Source: Neopestalotiopsis rosae (lineage: Eukaryota; Ascomycota; Sordariomycetes; Amphisphaeriales; Sporocadaceae). From it: a stretch of 64,000 bases of DNA. Of this stretch, positions 1 through 12,749 are shown in pieces. The position numbers and the translations under genes are program-made. The stretch lies in the NCBI GenBank assembly GCA_023078685.1, contig JALGAS010000004.1, forward strand, positions 558,001 to 622,000. The letters are read 5' to 3'. The number at the start of each line of letters is the position of its first letter. Positions within the stretch are counted from its first letter, which is position 1. Below the pieces are notes generated by a model, which saw only the letters and a program-made list of their open reading frames with translations, did not search any database and had not been told where the DNA came from.

Positions 1-3000
1 GGTCTCATACGGCTCTGTATGCTGATTGTAAGGCCAAAATCTGATGAAGATGACAATAGAGCTCGTCTGCCGGAAATGTTCGGCCCCGGTGGTTACGCCG
101 TGCCAAGACGACCAATTCGTGTTCTTCTGGCTCGAGACGAAGAAGCAGCGGGCTTGGAAAGTGAGACGACGAAGCTGCAGCCCCCTGCATATGGTCTCTG
201 GAGAGAAAGTGTGGTATGTTCTTGTTTACTTGATGATTTCCAGGAACAAATACTTACAGAATCTAGCGCGTGGACCCAAATCGAATCTATTGGCAGCGCA
301 ATGACGAGCCCCCTTCGAGTGGTGATGCAGTCACGCGCCCGACGACAGCAAATCGGCCACCCTCATATCTTTCAGACGACGGCGTAGAGTACGTGGTTGA
401 AGCCCGGCCAAGGTCAATGGCGCCTCTGTCGGATTTTGCAGCAAATGATGTGTCGCTTCCACCTCATCCCTCCGAAACTGGAAGGTTGCGGTAGTCCCGA
501 GCTGAGTGGTGGTCGTAAAAAGCATTTTGCAAGGAGTTGAGCCATTTAGGTGCCTTATTTGTGTATTCATGTACTGCTAGCGACGGTGTCAAGGGGTACT
601 TTGCTGATGGGTAGAACACCTTTACGTATGTTTAGAGAAGAGAACGCGTCACATGACAGTAATAATCAATTCTGTTGAGTTCAATGGCTAGTTACAGTCC
701 ACGCTAACCAACGAGGTCATTGTAGCAGCCAATGATAGATTCGTCAAATAATTGCAGCCGCCTGAACGATCTATGACCAACATATATTTTCACTCGTCTC
801 ATGTCTCCAGAGGAAATAAGAAACGCCCGTTCGAGTAGCATCACAAGGTCCTTCATAAGATCAAGAATGTTACTGTTCACTCATTTCCATGACATTCATC
901 TCCTTGATAGATTTTGACATGAATGCTTCTTACTGTTCCCTGCAAGTGCCACTCTTTTGTATGAACAGGAAACAAAAAAGTTGATCAAAGGTCTTGAGCT
1001 CGGCATTGTCATCCATTTGAAAGCATGGCAGACCAAAAATATCTCTATCAAGCTTTATTCTATTGCATTGACTGGACCATGTCAACTAGTCCACGACCCA
1101 AAATTCATTCATATATCCCCGCAACGTTTTCTGGATTTCAATGCAGCACATCAGTAGAAGCAACCTCGGCCACGCCATGTATCGACCAGACTCATTCGAA
1201 CATATGTCATCTGTCGGAACGTCGTATTGCCAGCTCCCCGAATGCAGGGCTGGAATGGAAGTTGGTAAAGGAGATTATTGTTCAACAAAGTGCTCTCGAC
1301 GCGAACAGCTGAATTATCTGGCTCCTCCCATGATGGGCGCAACTCTGATCTTTTCAGTCAGTTGCCTTGGTTTTGGCGTAGGACTTTCTTGTTGGGCCGT
1401 CCTTTGCGTAAGCTTGCCGGTGCTTGCTAAGACATGGGTTGGGCGGTAGCAGGCCAAAGCTTGGACTTGATGATTCAATATTGATTTTAATGAAATGTTT
1501 CTTAGCAGCAATGGATTACATTTATGAACAGCCCGACTTCACGGTAATGGCATCTGCTTAGATATGCTGACTGGGGACAAGCTTTGAGAATTGTGATGAT
1601 AATCTCTGTAAAAGCCGCAAAAGAACACACGTGACAAGCAGATTTAGTACCAATTGCGGCTGTATTTCAGTATATATTCCTTCTGACTCCATGGCGAAAA
1701 TCAAAGTCAATGAGAGAACCTATACCGCCTTTGAACCAAGACAATGGCTTGATTGAGTGAATAATGCGCAAGTCTGTACCGGCACCCACTGCTTCTCCAG
1801 GTCATTTGTTAACGTCGCATAGTGACCGGGCTCGAGTTGTCATGGCCCTGCGCAGAAGGCGCTTGTTTTCAATCTGTGTGGCATTCATAATTCAATATTA
1901 GCATTGGTGTTTTGAATTGTAATAATGAACTTTAGATCCTCGTAGATTCAACACAGCTACGCTAAATGCCATGTAACGGTTGACTGTCCAGTCACATGAC
2001 GATGATCCCTTTGATATTGATTCCCTGAGCAATGTCACAGAGCTCGAACTCGTCAAACAGCCATAGACGGTGGATAAAACTGGCAAGGTTCAGTTTTTAT
2101 CGTCGGGCTCGCGCTTTTTTGCAGTTCACGTGGCTTCCAGGATATATCCCACCACAACGCAATTTAGCTTTTGTCGAATCAGATTGCTTTCCTGCGCCGA
2201 GGTTACCGATAGCCTCGATAGCCACTTAGCCCTTACTGTGGAGGTGCGGGCAGGACAGAAATACCCCAGCCGCAGGGTTTTTGAGCGTACGCGCATATGC
2301 AACTCTAGTAATCACAGAGATGCGTACAATGATCGAGTGGATCAGTGTGACGTGACGCAAGACACAACTGCGTATCCGTGATGACGAGCGCAAGGACACA
2401 TACTATGTACTGCCTGGTATTCTCGTGACTAGTGCTTGGATCAGACACTTGAAGGCCAGCAAAGCAATATTAGTTGATGAGGTAGGGACAGGCTGTAACA
2501 AACTGCGTGGGATGGCGAACACAGGTCATCACATCACATGTACGTAAGCGGACTGTGATCACAGCTGCAATGTTCACTGCTTGCACAAGTAGGTAGGCGC
2601 CGAGGGTACCCACGATATACCTACACAAGGGAACGAGACTAGCCCTGGAGACGGGATTGACCCGAGTCGATGGCATGCGAGGCAGCGCAGCGACCGCTGG
2701 GAATGAGCATATGCGCCAATCTGCGAGCTGCGATAGCGACATGCAACTTGCATCAAAACGACGAGATAGTCTCGAGATACTCGTTGACAGAACAGGGTTG
2801 ACAGGGGCCAATTCCTTTTCGTCTGCTTGTCCGTGATTAATATTGGCTCTGACCAAGGCAGGCCCCTGGTTGGCCCGTAACACCACGAATGGATTACACA
2901 TCTGTCCGTGGGTAGACAGATAATACCAAGGGCACAAGATCAAAGTTCATCAGACAATTATTTACACCTTCAGGTACCACCTCCATGCATACTGCTTTGT

Positions 3001-3880
3001 ACATACTTGCCCATTACACAGTACATTCCATGCCGGCAAGGCATGTCCCATTGCGGCAGCATATATTGCAGAAGAAAAGCGTAATCAGCTCATTCCAAAC
3101 TCAAAGAAACCCCCAAAAAGCCTCCCAGAAAAGCCCCTGGAATATACTGGAGGCAATAGTTTTATTTTCATGGACGGGTAAAATTAACTTGTCTCTCAAT
3201 TGAGGACAGATGACACTTGGTCATAACAAAATATTGCTAGGTATCTACATATCTACATACCTCACAATATTACCTAGGCACTGCCGCAAGCCAAGGGAAA
3301 AATACAAAGCCCTTATTCCAGTAGCACATGCGGCTCCACTGAAAAGTTGCTTTTTGGACCTTTACAAGATTTCTTCCGTTGCGCCCGCTTGCCCGCCGCC
3401 GCACGCGCCCCCCATGCCATGCTTGCCATGCTTTTAGCAGCAATATGTAGAACCTAGGTAGGTTAGGTAGGTTAGGTATGCCATACCTACCATACCATCA
3501 TCGTCCATGCCAATGCCATGCCATGCCCAAATCTGACTGATGCTGCGCACACAGCCAAACTAATCCCGCCTTCCCTGCTGGCGTTGGCCGGCTCCATCGT
3601 TCGGGCGATCGTGGGTCTTTCTGCTTAGCCGTGTGTGCTCAAAGTTTTCCTCCCATTTTCCCTGGCCCTTTTCCAATTCTTTCCCCTCCTTACAATTTTT
3701 TTTTTTACAAAAGTGTGCCATCTCCCCCCTCATCGGCCACTAGAGAAATTCTTTTTTTGATCAATCCTTTCTTCCGGTGATCGCAGAAGCGCAGACGTTG
3801 CTTGGAATCTAAAAGGTTGCAGCCCGCATCGTGCAGTACAGGGTATCAAGCGAGCAGGAAACACATTCTATAACTCAAAG
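1..3880. other. Gene-poor stretch left of the zinc-knuckle gene
   Basis: I see no convincing gene here. Open frames are short, lack family motifs and do not join across plausible introns. The right end (about 3640-3780) is strongly pyrimidine-rich with T runs, as in promoters of well-expressed fungal genes, and probably belongs to the promoter of the zinc-knuckle gene. Around 3450-3500 there is a short run of TAGG/ACCTA-type repeats, a common low-complexity motif in these genomes. Confidence 0.5.
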
Positions 3881-4883
3881 GTATGTATGAGTTCTCGTTT
3901 TTCCTCGTTGTCTTTTTAAGCTTCCAAGCCACCTATGTCCCTGATCAGATCTGGACAACATGGCATTCCACGCTGGAGTTTGTTTTTTTTATATTCCGAC
4001 TTGAGCCTTGAAAGGTCGATAGTCCTGGTTTGCGAATGCGACTATATATATGCGACTTGGAATCACCTGGGTACGCACTGTCGTAATAAGCATCGGCGCC
4101 CAGCAACCTGAGTGGCAGTTGTTACTATTCAGCTCGAGCCACCATGACCACCATGCTCGGGAAGCCTGCGCCAGGAACAGAGGCACGCGCCAGTGCGTGA
4201 ACCCGCCCTGCACGGACGATTCTTCAATGCGGCATCTCTGTCGCAACAATGTCGGCCAGGGCAGAGGGTTGCCTGCCAACTCGTGTCTATACGCACCGTA
4301 TCGCATCGCACCGCATCGCGTCGAGTCGTGTCACGATATCCTTCAGGAATGCTCGCCTGAACTCAGACTACCTCGCGTAGGCCGATATCACCAGCTGAAT
4401 ACTGTACCATGTTTTGGTCTCATCCCGTGCTGCCAAGGTCGGACTGCTTGTGAAGACACGGAGCAATAATTGTCCTGGCTCAACAGGCTGACCAGCTTTG
4501 CACCATGCGATACTTTGGCGAATGGTCGCACAAGAGGTCATGCATGCTGCAGGCATCTGGTAATCTAGCCCCACTGGCTTGTGTTACAGTATTCCTTGTC
4601 AGAGCTGAGGGATGACTTGGCAATTGTCGCATTGGATATCACGTTCACATGGAGCTCAAGTTGCCCACCGGCGACGAAGATCCCAGGCACATGGTAGTAC
4701 GTAGTCGTACTCTGGCCTGGTTTGCGATGGGACAGCTATAGAAAGTCTTTAGGCTGTCGGACAATCCCTCACCCAGTTATTGTCCTCTCAGTTCCATGAG
4801 GTGCTAGACTTCTGCTAGGACTGGGCACACTTGCACGCACAAGTCTTCTGGTTGACGAGATTCACTAACATATGAACTTGTAG
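3881..4883 (+). other. Possible long 5'-UTR intron of the zinc-knuckle gene
   Basis: A GTATGT donor at 3881 follows a pyrimidine-rich promoter-like tract. A strong acceptor (CACTAAC branch sequence, then TTGTAG ending at 4883) lies 20 bases before the ATG at 4904. The acceptor is convincing; the donor is only the best-looking candidate, so the 1003-nt length is uncertain. Frames inside (for example 4050-4469) look non-coding. Confidence 0.4.
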
Positions 4884-4903
4884 TTTTTCTCAAATAAGTC
4901 AAA

Positions 4904-5620
4904 ATGTCGTCACTATCGCGTCGGGCTTGCTACAAGTGTGGCAACGTAGGCCACTATGCCGAGGTCTGCTCGTCGGCCGAACGTCTTTGCTACAACTGCA
5001 AGCAACCAGGTAAGATGCGGTCGACACCATTCCTCTCGCAATTAGCTCATCACGATCATTCAGGCCACGAATCCAACCAGTGCCCCCTCCCGCGTACGAC
5101 TGAGGCCAAGCAGTGCTATCACTGCCAGGGACTTGGCCACGTTCAGGCCGACTGTCCTACTCTGCGCCTCACTGGTGCCGGTGCCAGCGGCCGTTGCTAC
5201 AACTGCGGTCAGCCCGGTCACTTGGCTCGCGCATGCCCCAACCCGGCCGCGGTCGGCATTCCCAGGGGTCCTCCAGTCGGCCGTGGAGGATATGGCGGCG
5301 GCTTTGGACGTGGAGGTTTTGCTGGAGGCGCCCGTCCTGCCACCTGCTACAAGTGCGGTGGACCTAACCACTTTGCTCGGGACTGCCAGGCACAGGCCAT
5401 GAAGTGCTACGCCTGCGGAAAGCTTGGCCACATTTCCCGCGATTGCACCGCGCCCAACGGTGGCCCGCTCAACACTGCTGGCAAGACCTGCTATCAGTGT
5501 GGCGAGGCCGGCCACATTTCTCGTGACTGCCCCCAGAAGGCTGCTACCGGAGAGATTGGCGTCGTCCCAGCTCCCGTTGACGTGACCCCTGCTCCCCAGG
5601 CTATCCCACCCGTTGCCTAA
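4904..5620 (+). CDS. Seven-knuckle CCHC zinc finger protein (Gis2/Byr3/CNBP type)
   Basis: A single-stranded nucleic-acid-binding protein of the Gis2/Byr3/CNBP family; known members bind mRNA and act in translation and stress granules. Exons are 4904-5009 and 5064-5620, giving 220 aa. Seven C-X2-C-X4-H-X4-C knuckles are visible. A Gly/Arg linker resembling an RGG box lies between knuckles 4 and 5, and the tail is Pro/Ala-rich. Knuckle 5 has GPNH in place of the usual GH pair. The 54-nt intron (5010-5063) interrupts knuckle 2. Splicing joins CYNCKQPG to HESNQC and restores a perfect knuckle, which confirms the junction. The intron length is a multiple of three and has no stop, so retention would insert 18 residues and destroy that knuckle. 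The start is the first ATG after the UTR acceptor, with A at -3. Confidence 0.93.
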   Translation: MSSLSRRACYKCGNVGHYAEVCSSAERLCYNCKQPGKMRSTPFLSQLAHHDHSGHESNQCPLPRTTEAKQCYHCQGLGHVQADCPTLRLTGAGASGRCYNCGQPGHLARACPNPAAVGIPRGPPVGRGGYGGGFGRGGFAGGARPATCYKCGGPNHFARDCQAQAMKCYACGKLGHISRDCTAPNGGPLNTAGKTCYQCGEAGHISRDCPQKAATGEIGVVPAPVDVTPAPQAIPPVA

Positions 5621-7092
5621 GCTGCCCAAGACTCGGGGGCATCAATTGCCCTGACGGTGCCGGCACGGGAGGATGGTAGAAGAAGGAAGCACGCTGACGA
5701 CGTTATGAATCAACTCTCTGTCCGTGGACACTGGACAGAGCGGACGGTCTTGAAATGAACGATACCACCCAACAGCTAATCTGCATGGCTTCACGCTGGG
5801 CCTGGCGATATCCAGGCCCGGGAAGAAGACATGATCGACTGCCGGACCCTGAGTTTCCGCATCACAACAACTTCCCTTTGTTTTTACCCACCAATTATTT
5901 CTTCATGGCCGTCCACCAAGACGGCACTTGTACCTCGGCTTATTAGTACACGATACTGGAGCCGAAGCACGGTCAATGTGCTTGTGCACTCAACAGGCAA
6001 TCATGTTCAAGTGGGCCAGCCTCTTGTCACTGCTGAAGCTTTCACACCAAGGTCAGACGTGGTTTCTGGGCACCAACATGACTTGTCGGATCTTTGACGA
6101 TACCTATTTACTGGAATACCAGCTTTCCCCCCATTCCCCCCCTTTGAATCATTTTATATATTCTCCTATTGTATTTTCTTGGCAACATCATCATCACCAG
6201 AGTACGAAGACCCCGACCCGACACGACACGATTGACGCGCAAACGACGCCACAACTCACGAGAGGAAGAAAGCCACAAACTTGACAGTTGCAGCAGACGT
6301 GGTTGGACTCGCACGGTTAAAGCTACCAAGTGCGAGCGTTGGCGGATGCGGTCTATGCGAGAGTGGAGTGAGAGAGAGCGCGTGGTGTGAGGTAGCGAGA
6401 GTAGTGCGTAGCGAGAAGAACAAGACAGTGTGCTGCAGACGAGGTTCCCCATCATCCTTGCTCATCGCGGTTCCTGTGGGCTGGTCTACACGTATCGGCC
6501 AGTTTTACGCTGAAAGGATGTTGCGGTGCTAACGGATGAGCCCAGTCCAAACGCTGGTGGCCTGACGACAAAGCTTTTCCCACAGTGGATTTCGACAACA
6601 GCAGAACTGCTTTACTCTAGGTAAGAAAGCTCCCTTTCCTCATTCTTTCTGATCCCTGCCCAGCTTCGCTGGCCTGGCCCCTTTCCTTATATGATGAGAA
6701 GTTATTAGCTCTAGACCTGAGTCCTTCATGATCGACAACAAACCATGTTACACAGTCTCTGATTTTCTGATATTTCCACCAACATCAATTGGCGAAGAAA
6801 TTATGGCCCAACGCTAACATACGTCGCCGATAGGACTCATCACTGGCCAGTGCTTCGATATATGCGGTAAGTTTCCAATGTCATAGGTAAGTCAACACGG
6901 TTCGATTTGGCATAATGCCATGTGACCATTGAACCGAGGTGAAACATGCACGTATATTGTGTAAATCCCATCGTATTTTGCACCGTCATTTTTTGATAAT
7001 TGTTAGTTGCCTGCGTCTGGCTCTGTACGAGGACTGGCAGTTCCATTAGTGTAGAGGCAAGCATCACCAGTAAGTGGGTGCTATAAGTGGTA
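5621..7092. other. Intergenic region between two tail-to-tail genes
   Basis: This holds the 3' UTRs of the zinc-knuckle gene and of the convergent gene at 7093-8312. No coding gene is supported. Splice-like signals occur on the + strand (donor-like GTAAGA after CTCTAG near 6619, acceptor-like CGATAG near 6833, donor-like GTAAGT near 6868) without an open frame between them. They could mark a non-coding transcript or be chance. Confidence 0.4.
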
Positions 7093-8312
7093 TTATTCGT
7101 CAACAAGAGTTTCCCCTAGGGTCCTACCCAACCAAACTATTGTCTTTTCGTATACCTTGGCAACGCTCATGTGTAATCCGTCATCCTCATCTTCATCTTC
7201 CAGCGCATCTTCTTGGAAATGCTCTTGTTCCAATGTTTGGACCTCATTATCTGATCCAGACACTGGTGTCATTTGCAGGTTTGGCCTTTCAATTGTACTA
7301 CTCACTGCATCGTCGGTCTCGTTGTCATGTTCATCGTCCGAATCTTCCTCCACTGCCCAATGAAATTGACCAGTCCCAGCACTGGCGTCATCAGTAGAAG
7401 CAAGGAGGCTGGTACCTCCCACCGTCGGTGTCATGCTGCCTTCTTGCTTGAAAAGTGGCGTATTGGTGGAAGACAGGTTCGGCGATTCAGTCTTTTGCCT
7501 CTTTGGTGACGAACTTGATCGATCAGATTGTACGACCTCACTCTCAGAATCATCTTCAGCCTTTCGCTTATGTGTCGCTGATATTGGTGCGGGTGTGTCT
7601 GGTTCATCTGGAAATAGAGATGTATCAACCTCGGCCTCGCCACTCATCTTGACCGCGACTAGACTGCGCGTCTCGTCTGCTAAGCTTCTACACCTCACCA
7701 TATCTGTGCGAGTCATGCCTCTGCCCGCGCTGCCTTCGAATCCTGGCAACACCTTTCCAGTCCGTATGTCGTGTCCATATAGTAGACTAGCGAAGCAGTG
7801 GTCTAGCTTTTTGAGCAGGGCAAAAGTCGGGCGGGGCGACGGTGGAAACGCTGGAAGGTACTCGGTAATGGCGAGGGCAACGTTGAGAAGGTAAGGGACC
7901 TGGAGACTTGCTAATAAGAGAAGCAAGTCAGCAAGAAGTTACTCAAAAGATGTCTATCCAAAGAGATGCCATAAGAGCCTATCTACTCACGAGTGCCAGA
8001 AAACCAGAGCACATCAACGACCTCGTCTAAGTCCTTGCAGACCTCGTCGAAGCTCTCGTAGGCCGAGACCAGGTCTTGGGGGTCTGGTATGCTGTGCTTC
8101 TTGACGTAACGTCTAGAAATGTGCAACAGCCTACGGTAAACATATTCTCTGGCATAGTCCTCCTTGCGCGATCCGGGTACAAGAGGTTTTGACCTGGGTA
8201 GAGGCAGTCCTGCTGCGGCGCGACTCGATGCTGTGCTGGGTGCGGGCGACGGGAGCGACGGAGGGAGAAAGCCACCGGCATTGGCATACGCTGAAGGTGT
8301 AGCTGCCATCAT
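7093..8312 (-). CDS. Conserved fungal protein, unknown function, likely nuclear
   Basis: Exons are 8312-7991 and 7910-7093 (379 aa). The junction reads ...WFSGT-P-SLQVPYLL and restores the frame exactly. The N-terminal half (about residues 40-190) is an ordered, helix-rich region that includes a YVYRRLLHISRRYVKK stretch and a segment ending in LPGFEGSAGRGMTRTDMVRCRSL. It looks like a family I have seen in Pezizomycotina, but I cannot name its function. The C-terminal half is low complexity, rich in Ser/Asp/Glu, with two basic clusters (HKRKAED and SPKRQKTE) that look like nuclear localisation signals. Either of two adjacent ATGs (8312 or 8309) may start translation. An upstream in-frame ATG at 8360 is less likely because the residues before MMAA look like leader sequence. 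Confidence 0.75.
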
Positions 8313-8749
8313 GTCTGTAATGCGCAGGGTCGGAGCGGGTACTTGAAGCCAAGCGATCAATCGCGCAAGAAAGCAATCAAAGACTTAATCAACGACAAAG
8401 GCCATTGGAAATGGGAATCAACACCAATGGCCGAAATGTAGAAATCAAATGCGCCCTGTGACGCCATCCAAGCTACTTGAGAAACCTTGGGCTGTACCTA
8501 CCTAAGGTAGCACTGATCGGTAATGTTGGTAGGTCATTTTAGTGGACCCCACTTCTTTTTCTCAGAAGGCCTTGACCTCACGCCGGCCGTCCTATCGGCG
8601 CTTTCAGCCTCGCTGCAACTTTTTCGCGGTCAAATCCAACCTTTACAGTGTCCAACATTTACGTATCGCATTGCCATCATTAGCGATAACGAGCCAACAC
8701 ACTCTTGCGATTAATTCCACCTCGCTGCTATTCACAAGAAATCGCTGAA

Positions 8750-9034
8750 ATGCCTGCCCCCCGCCGCCAGCAGAAGGGTCTTCTCGGCTCGACCTACGAT
8801 GCCGTCACATCCTCAGAGAACGCTGCTGTCGTCAGAAGCGTAGCCGTCTTTGGTGTAGGTGCACAGACACTGAGATGCTCTTGTTCGACAAAGTTGCTGA
8901 CATCTTCTATATAGGCTGCCGTCGCTTTCCTGGCCAGCTCCTGGGCCGAGTTCCTTCTTCCCCCGTATGTGAACCAGAAGCTCCGACCGCGCCCCATCTT
9001 GTCCTTTCAAACTGACATTCCACGCAGGCAATGA
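8750..9034 (+). CDS. Tom6-like small mitochondrial outer-membrane protein
   Basis: Exons are 8750-8854, 8915-8964 and 9028-9034, giving 53 aa. The protein has a basic N-terminus, then a segment of the form YDAVTSSENAAVVRSVAVFG, a single hydrophobic segment (AAVAFLASSWAEFLLPP) and a final Gln. A short basic head, a conserved SENxxVVRS region and one C-terminal membrane anchor are what fungal Tom6 subunits of the TOM translocase look like, and I infer that identity. Both introns have good signals (GTAGGT...TATATAG; GTATGT...CACGCAG). The last exon is only 7 nt and supplies part of Pro, Gln and the stop. If intron 2 were retained, a longer unrelated tail would be read. Confidence 0.68.
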
Positions 9035-10951
9035 ACTGATGCCAATGAAAAGGCATCGCCTATGTACACTCGAAGCGACGAATATGAGAGCCACGAGAGT
9101 GGATTGTACGATACTACAGACGTGTAAAAATAGGCAGGCTGTGCTACGATGTCCCGGTCCTACGCATGAAGCATCGGCCAGTACTATCAGCGGCCACCGT
9201 GGAGAGGAACATTTACTTCTACACTATGAGATCATGGAAGATGAAAAATCAGAAATAATAGACGGCATAGGAAACATGCCACCTCGAACCGTTCAATCAA
9301 ACCCTTCTCGAATTTGATTGCCGAATCTGGAATTTGAGCCAGTCCTTGGCCAGATTCCTGAGATCTACCACTTGTTCCTAAGCCACTGAGATCGATTTTG
9401 ACATCTTCATTCTTCTCTGCACTTTACAACTAGCTGCTCCTCCGAGTTCCTTGTTCTTCCTTGTTTTATACCCTCTGGAAAGGACTTTGGCATATCGACT
9501 TGCGTTCTGGACAGTGACTGTGTCCCAACGTCTCCCGCAGAATGATTCGGGTCTTGTTCCTATACCATCTTGTTCATCGATGAGTTGTGGCATTTGCTAC
9601 TGCGCTGAGTATTTATTGCTTGTCAAGTGATCGCAGTCATCTCAATCAATTTGCCAATCGCGTCAGCCATTTCCCCCATATCTTGATCCTGAGATTGATG
9701 ATCTTAATCGTGTAAATTAGAAGGTGTCATTGCCGTGAATACATGTCATTGATTTCGACGTCGACGATGACTTCCATGCTGACCCACGGTTGTGTATGCA
9801 ATTCTCTTTGGCATTCACAACGTTCACTAAGTTAGTTTTTCTTGTAGTCACTGTCCATGTACGATATACAGGTAGTCGACTACACAGCATCGAAGCCGAC
9901 GAATCCCCGGCTGCCATTTCGGCCCAGACTTTAGTTCCGGGATGATGTTAACATGAAAATGCGATATAACTCACTGTCTGGTCTTGTGAAAAGACCTTGT
10001 GTAACCAATTCCATTACTGGCAAAGGCAATCAACAATGGCACGGCGAACCATTGACAACCCATTTTGTAAGACGGAATACTATACGTGTTTTCCGTACCG
10101 CGTATTACACTGTCCACCAAGCTTCGGCTTCGCGCTGCCGCTTCATCCCTGCATCCCAACTCGATGCAAGAGACGGGTAAACAGGGTCTTGTCAGCGAAC
10201 GACAATGTTCAGACTCGGCAGTCATGATGACATTGAAATCCTTTCTCCTGCCATCGTCATCAATATTGACTAGCTCTTGAACACGCAACTCCTCAAGGCT
10301 AGGACGAGACAATGTTCAATGTTGCAGTATGTTTATCAAAGAGACGATAGTTTGACTAGCTTGAAGCTCTCGATTTAAGCAGTCTTTGGAGCTCGAGTCC
10401 CCCAATGGCCTTGTTCTTTCTCAGAATAAAAATCTTCAGCATTGACAAGCTTATCAGTTTGCAGTCGACATGACATTGGCGTTTTGTTTCCATCTCCTTG
10501 TATTTCGGTAAACCCACGAGTCGAGTGTATTTCGGGAATTGGCAACCACAGGACCACGGACTATACTTCCACAGCCGGCATAGCCTATCTGCAGTTACCG
10601 GGGAGAGCAGCTGAGGCGTGCTGGGGGGACAACCCCACAATCCCCAATTCCTGGCGCTGCTATGATATCGTGACCATATCTGACAAGCATGATTTGCAGT
10701 CTAATTTCTCCGCAGCTGGGGTTTGGATTTGTTGTGCGACCATGGCGACAAGATGCGCTTGAAGGGGTGTTGTGGAGGTTAGTTCCTTCGTGCCAACGAT
10801 GAAAGCCTGGGGGAGGAGAGGCGATCCGAGCGGCGGGTTTGGAGCCGCTGGACAAGACTCGCCATGGAAAGTTTCCTTATGAATAGTGCGGCTCTCTTGA
10901 GTCAGAAGTAACAATGTTTCCTCTCGAACCTCATCCCTACAGCCCGAATTC
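9035..10951. other. Intergenic, nothing recognised
   Basis: About 1.9 kb with only short, motif-free frames on both strands. The right end must hold the promoter of the carboxylesterase at 10952. Confidence 0.5.
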
Positions 10952-12685
10952 ATGATGCGCGTGTCTCGTATTGCGTGCGTGGCTTCGGCGATTGTGCTAG
11001 GAGCCACTCCATCCAATGGCTCACCAGCCAAGCGATCGTGCTCTCAGGCTGACCTCACCGTCAAGTTGGATGCTGGAGTCGTTCACGGCACCGTGGAGGC
11101 AGCCAATCCAGACGTGCGTCAGTTCCTGGGTATCCCTTATGCCAAACCGCCCGTGGGAGATCTCAGGTTCGCACCTTCTGAGCGTCTAGAGTCTTTTGGC
11201 GAAATCACGGCCGATACTCTGCCACCGAGCTGCATGCAGTACTTGACCAGTCTTGCCAGCATCTGGACGAATGATGTTCTACAGTTCAACGAGGCCGGAC
11301 TGAATGCTACCGGGCCACAGTCGGAGGATTGCTTGACCATCAGTGTTTGGGCGCCGCGAGGTGCCAAAAAGGACCTCCCTGTTCTCCTTTGGATATACGG
11401 AGGCAGCTTCAAAACCGGAGGGGAGGATGTCCCCTATCAGATACCTACCCAATGGGTTCAGCGTACGCAAGACCACATTGTTGTGTCTTTCAACTACCGA
11501 GTCAATATCTTTGGCTTCCCAAATGCCGCCGGACTGGACGACGACAAGCAGAATCTAGGTCTGCTAGACCAGCGTCTGGCTGTCGAATGGGTCAGGGATA
11601 ATATCGCCCAATTTGGAGGCGATGTGAATCGGATTGGTGAGTGCAATGACCATGCTTGAACTCTGCGTCTTACGTTTGGCATCTGGGCCTGGTGGTGACT
11701 AATCTTGACCGATAGGACTCTGGGGTCAATCAGCAGGAGGCATCAGCGTGGCATACTATAGCTACACCTATCCCGACGACCCCATTGTTTCGGCTCTGTT
11801 GATGAACTCCGGAAATGAGTACCTCGACATCACTTCAGCAGATACCACACACTCAAATTTCACTTTCATGGCTTCCCAGTTTGGCTGCGGCGGCCTCGAG
11901 GCGGATGCCGAATTGGCTTGCATGAGGACAGTCGATGCCTCTGCCATCGAAGATTTCCTGCACATCTATATTGATAACGGAACCACGCCCGCAGTATCTT
12001 TCGCTCCCATTGTGGACGAAAAGACTGTCTTCTCCGACTTTTACGACCGCGCCTTGAACGGGAGCGTGGCGGCCTTGGTGAGTGGGCAAAATGGCGGTGG
12101 TAATTGAATGACGCGTGTGCTAATCGAAGATAGCCCACGATCATGGGTTCCAACTTGGACGATGGTGTTCCTTTCGTCACTTATACCCCAGAAGGAGTCA
12201 ACCAGACACTAGCTTACGAGGTCACAACCGAGTACTTCTTCTGTCCAACGTTCAAGAGTGCCAAGTAAGTAGATTCGATCTCCATTACTGTTTGGTGAAG
12301 AGAATGTCTGCTAATCTGAGGCCAAAGTAATCGCATTGCCGCCGGAGCGCCAGTCTTCCGGTACGAGTACTCGGGTAATTTCAGCAACATCTCACCCAAA
12401 CCATGGATGGGTGCATGGCACAACTCGGAGCTTCCACTCTTGTTCGGCACCCACGCTAATTATCGTGGACCGTCCACAGCATTGGAGATCGAGACGAGCA
12501 TTGCGCTACAGGACGCCTGGCTTTCTCTTGTTGCCGATGGGGCTGCAGGACCCCAGGCGCTTGGCTGGCCGCTGTATGATAGGGATGCCGGCAGCTTCCT
12601 CAGAGAGTTCGGCAAGGGAGTTGCCGCGCAGACAACCACCTTTACTGAGTGGGAGAGTACTTGCCCTGAAGGTCTTCAACCATAA
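10952..12685 (+). CDS. Secreted type-B carboxylesterase/lipase (alpha/beta hydrolase)
   Basis: Exons are 10952-11636, 11716-12077, 12134-12264 and 12328-12685 (511 aa). A hydrophobic signal peptide (about residues 1-23) is followed by the classic type-B carboxylesterase order: the FLGIPYAKPPVGDLRF segment, the EDCLTISVWAPR segment, the oxyanion region WIYGGSFKTGG and the nucleophile elbow GQSAGG (Ser234). The catalytic His is probably in GAWHNSELPLLFG, with the acidic residue in between. Each intron joins motif to motif in frame, for example RIG joined to LWGQSAGG. The expected role is extracellular hydrolysis of carboxylic esters; the substrate cannot be told. It ends 64 bases from the convergent GH5 gene. 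Confidence 0.9.
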
Positions 12686-12749
12686 GTCTAGGTATAAACA
12701 CACATAATATTGAAACAACAGCCACCGCAAGGATATAATGTCTCTGTAC

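Noticed and set aside
2470..2943. 157-codon open frame on the - strand
   Set aside because: No family motif, unusual composition, and no promoter or splice context; most likely chance in a gene-poor region.
4050..4469. 139-codon open frame on the + strand
   Set aside because: It lies inside the probable 5'-UTR intron of the zinc-knuckle gene and has no recognisable motif.
5060..5629. 189-codon antisense frame opposite the zinc-knuckle gene
   Set aside because: A shadow of the Gly/Cys-rich coding strand; the sense strand has seven intact knuckles.
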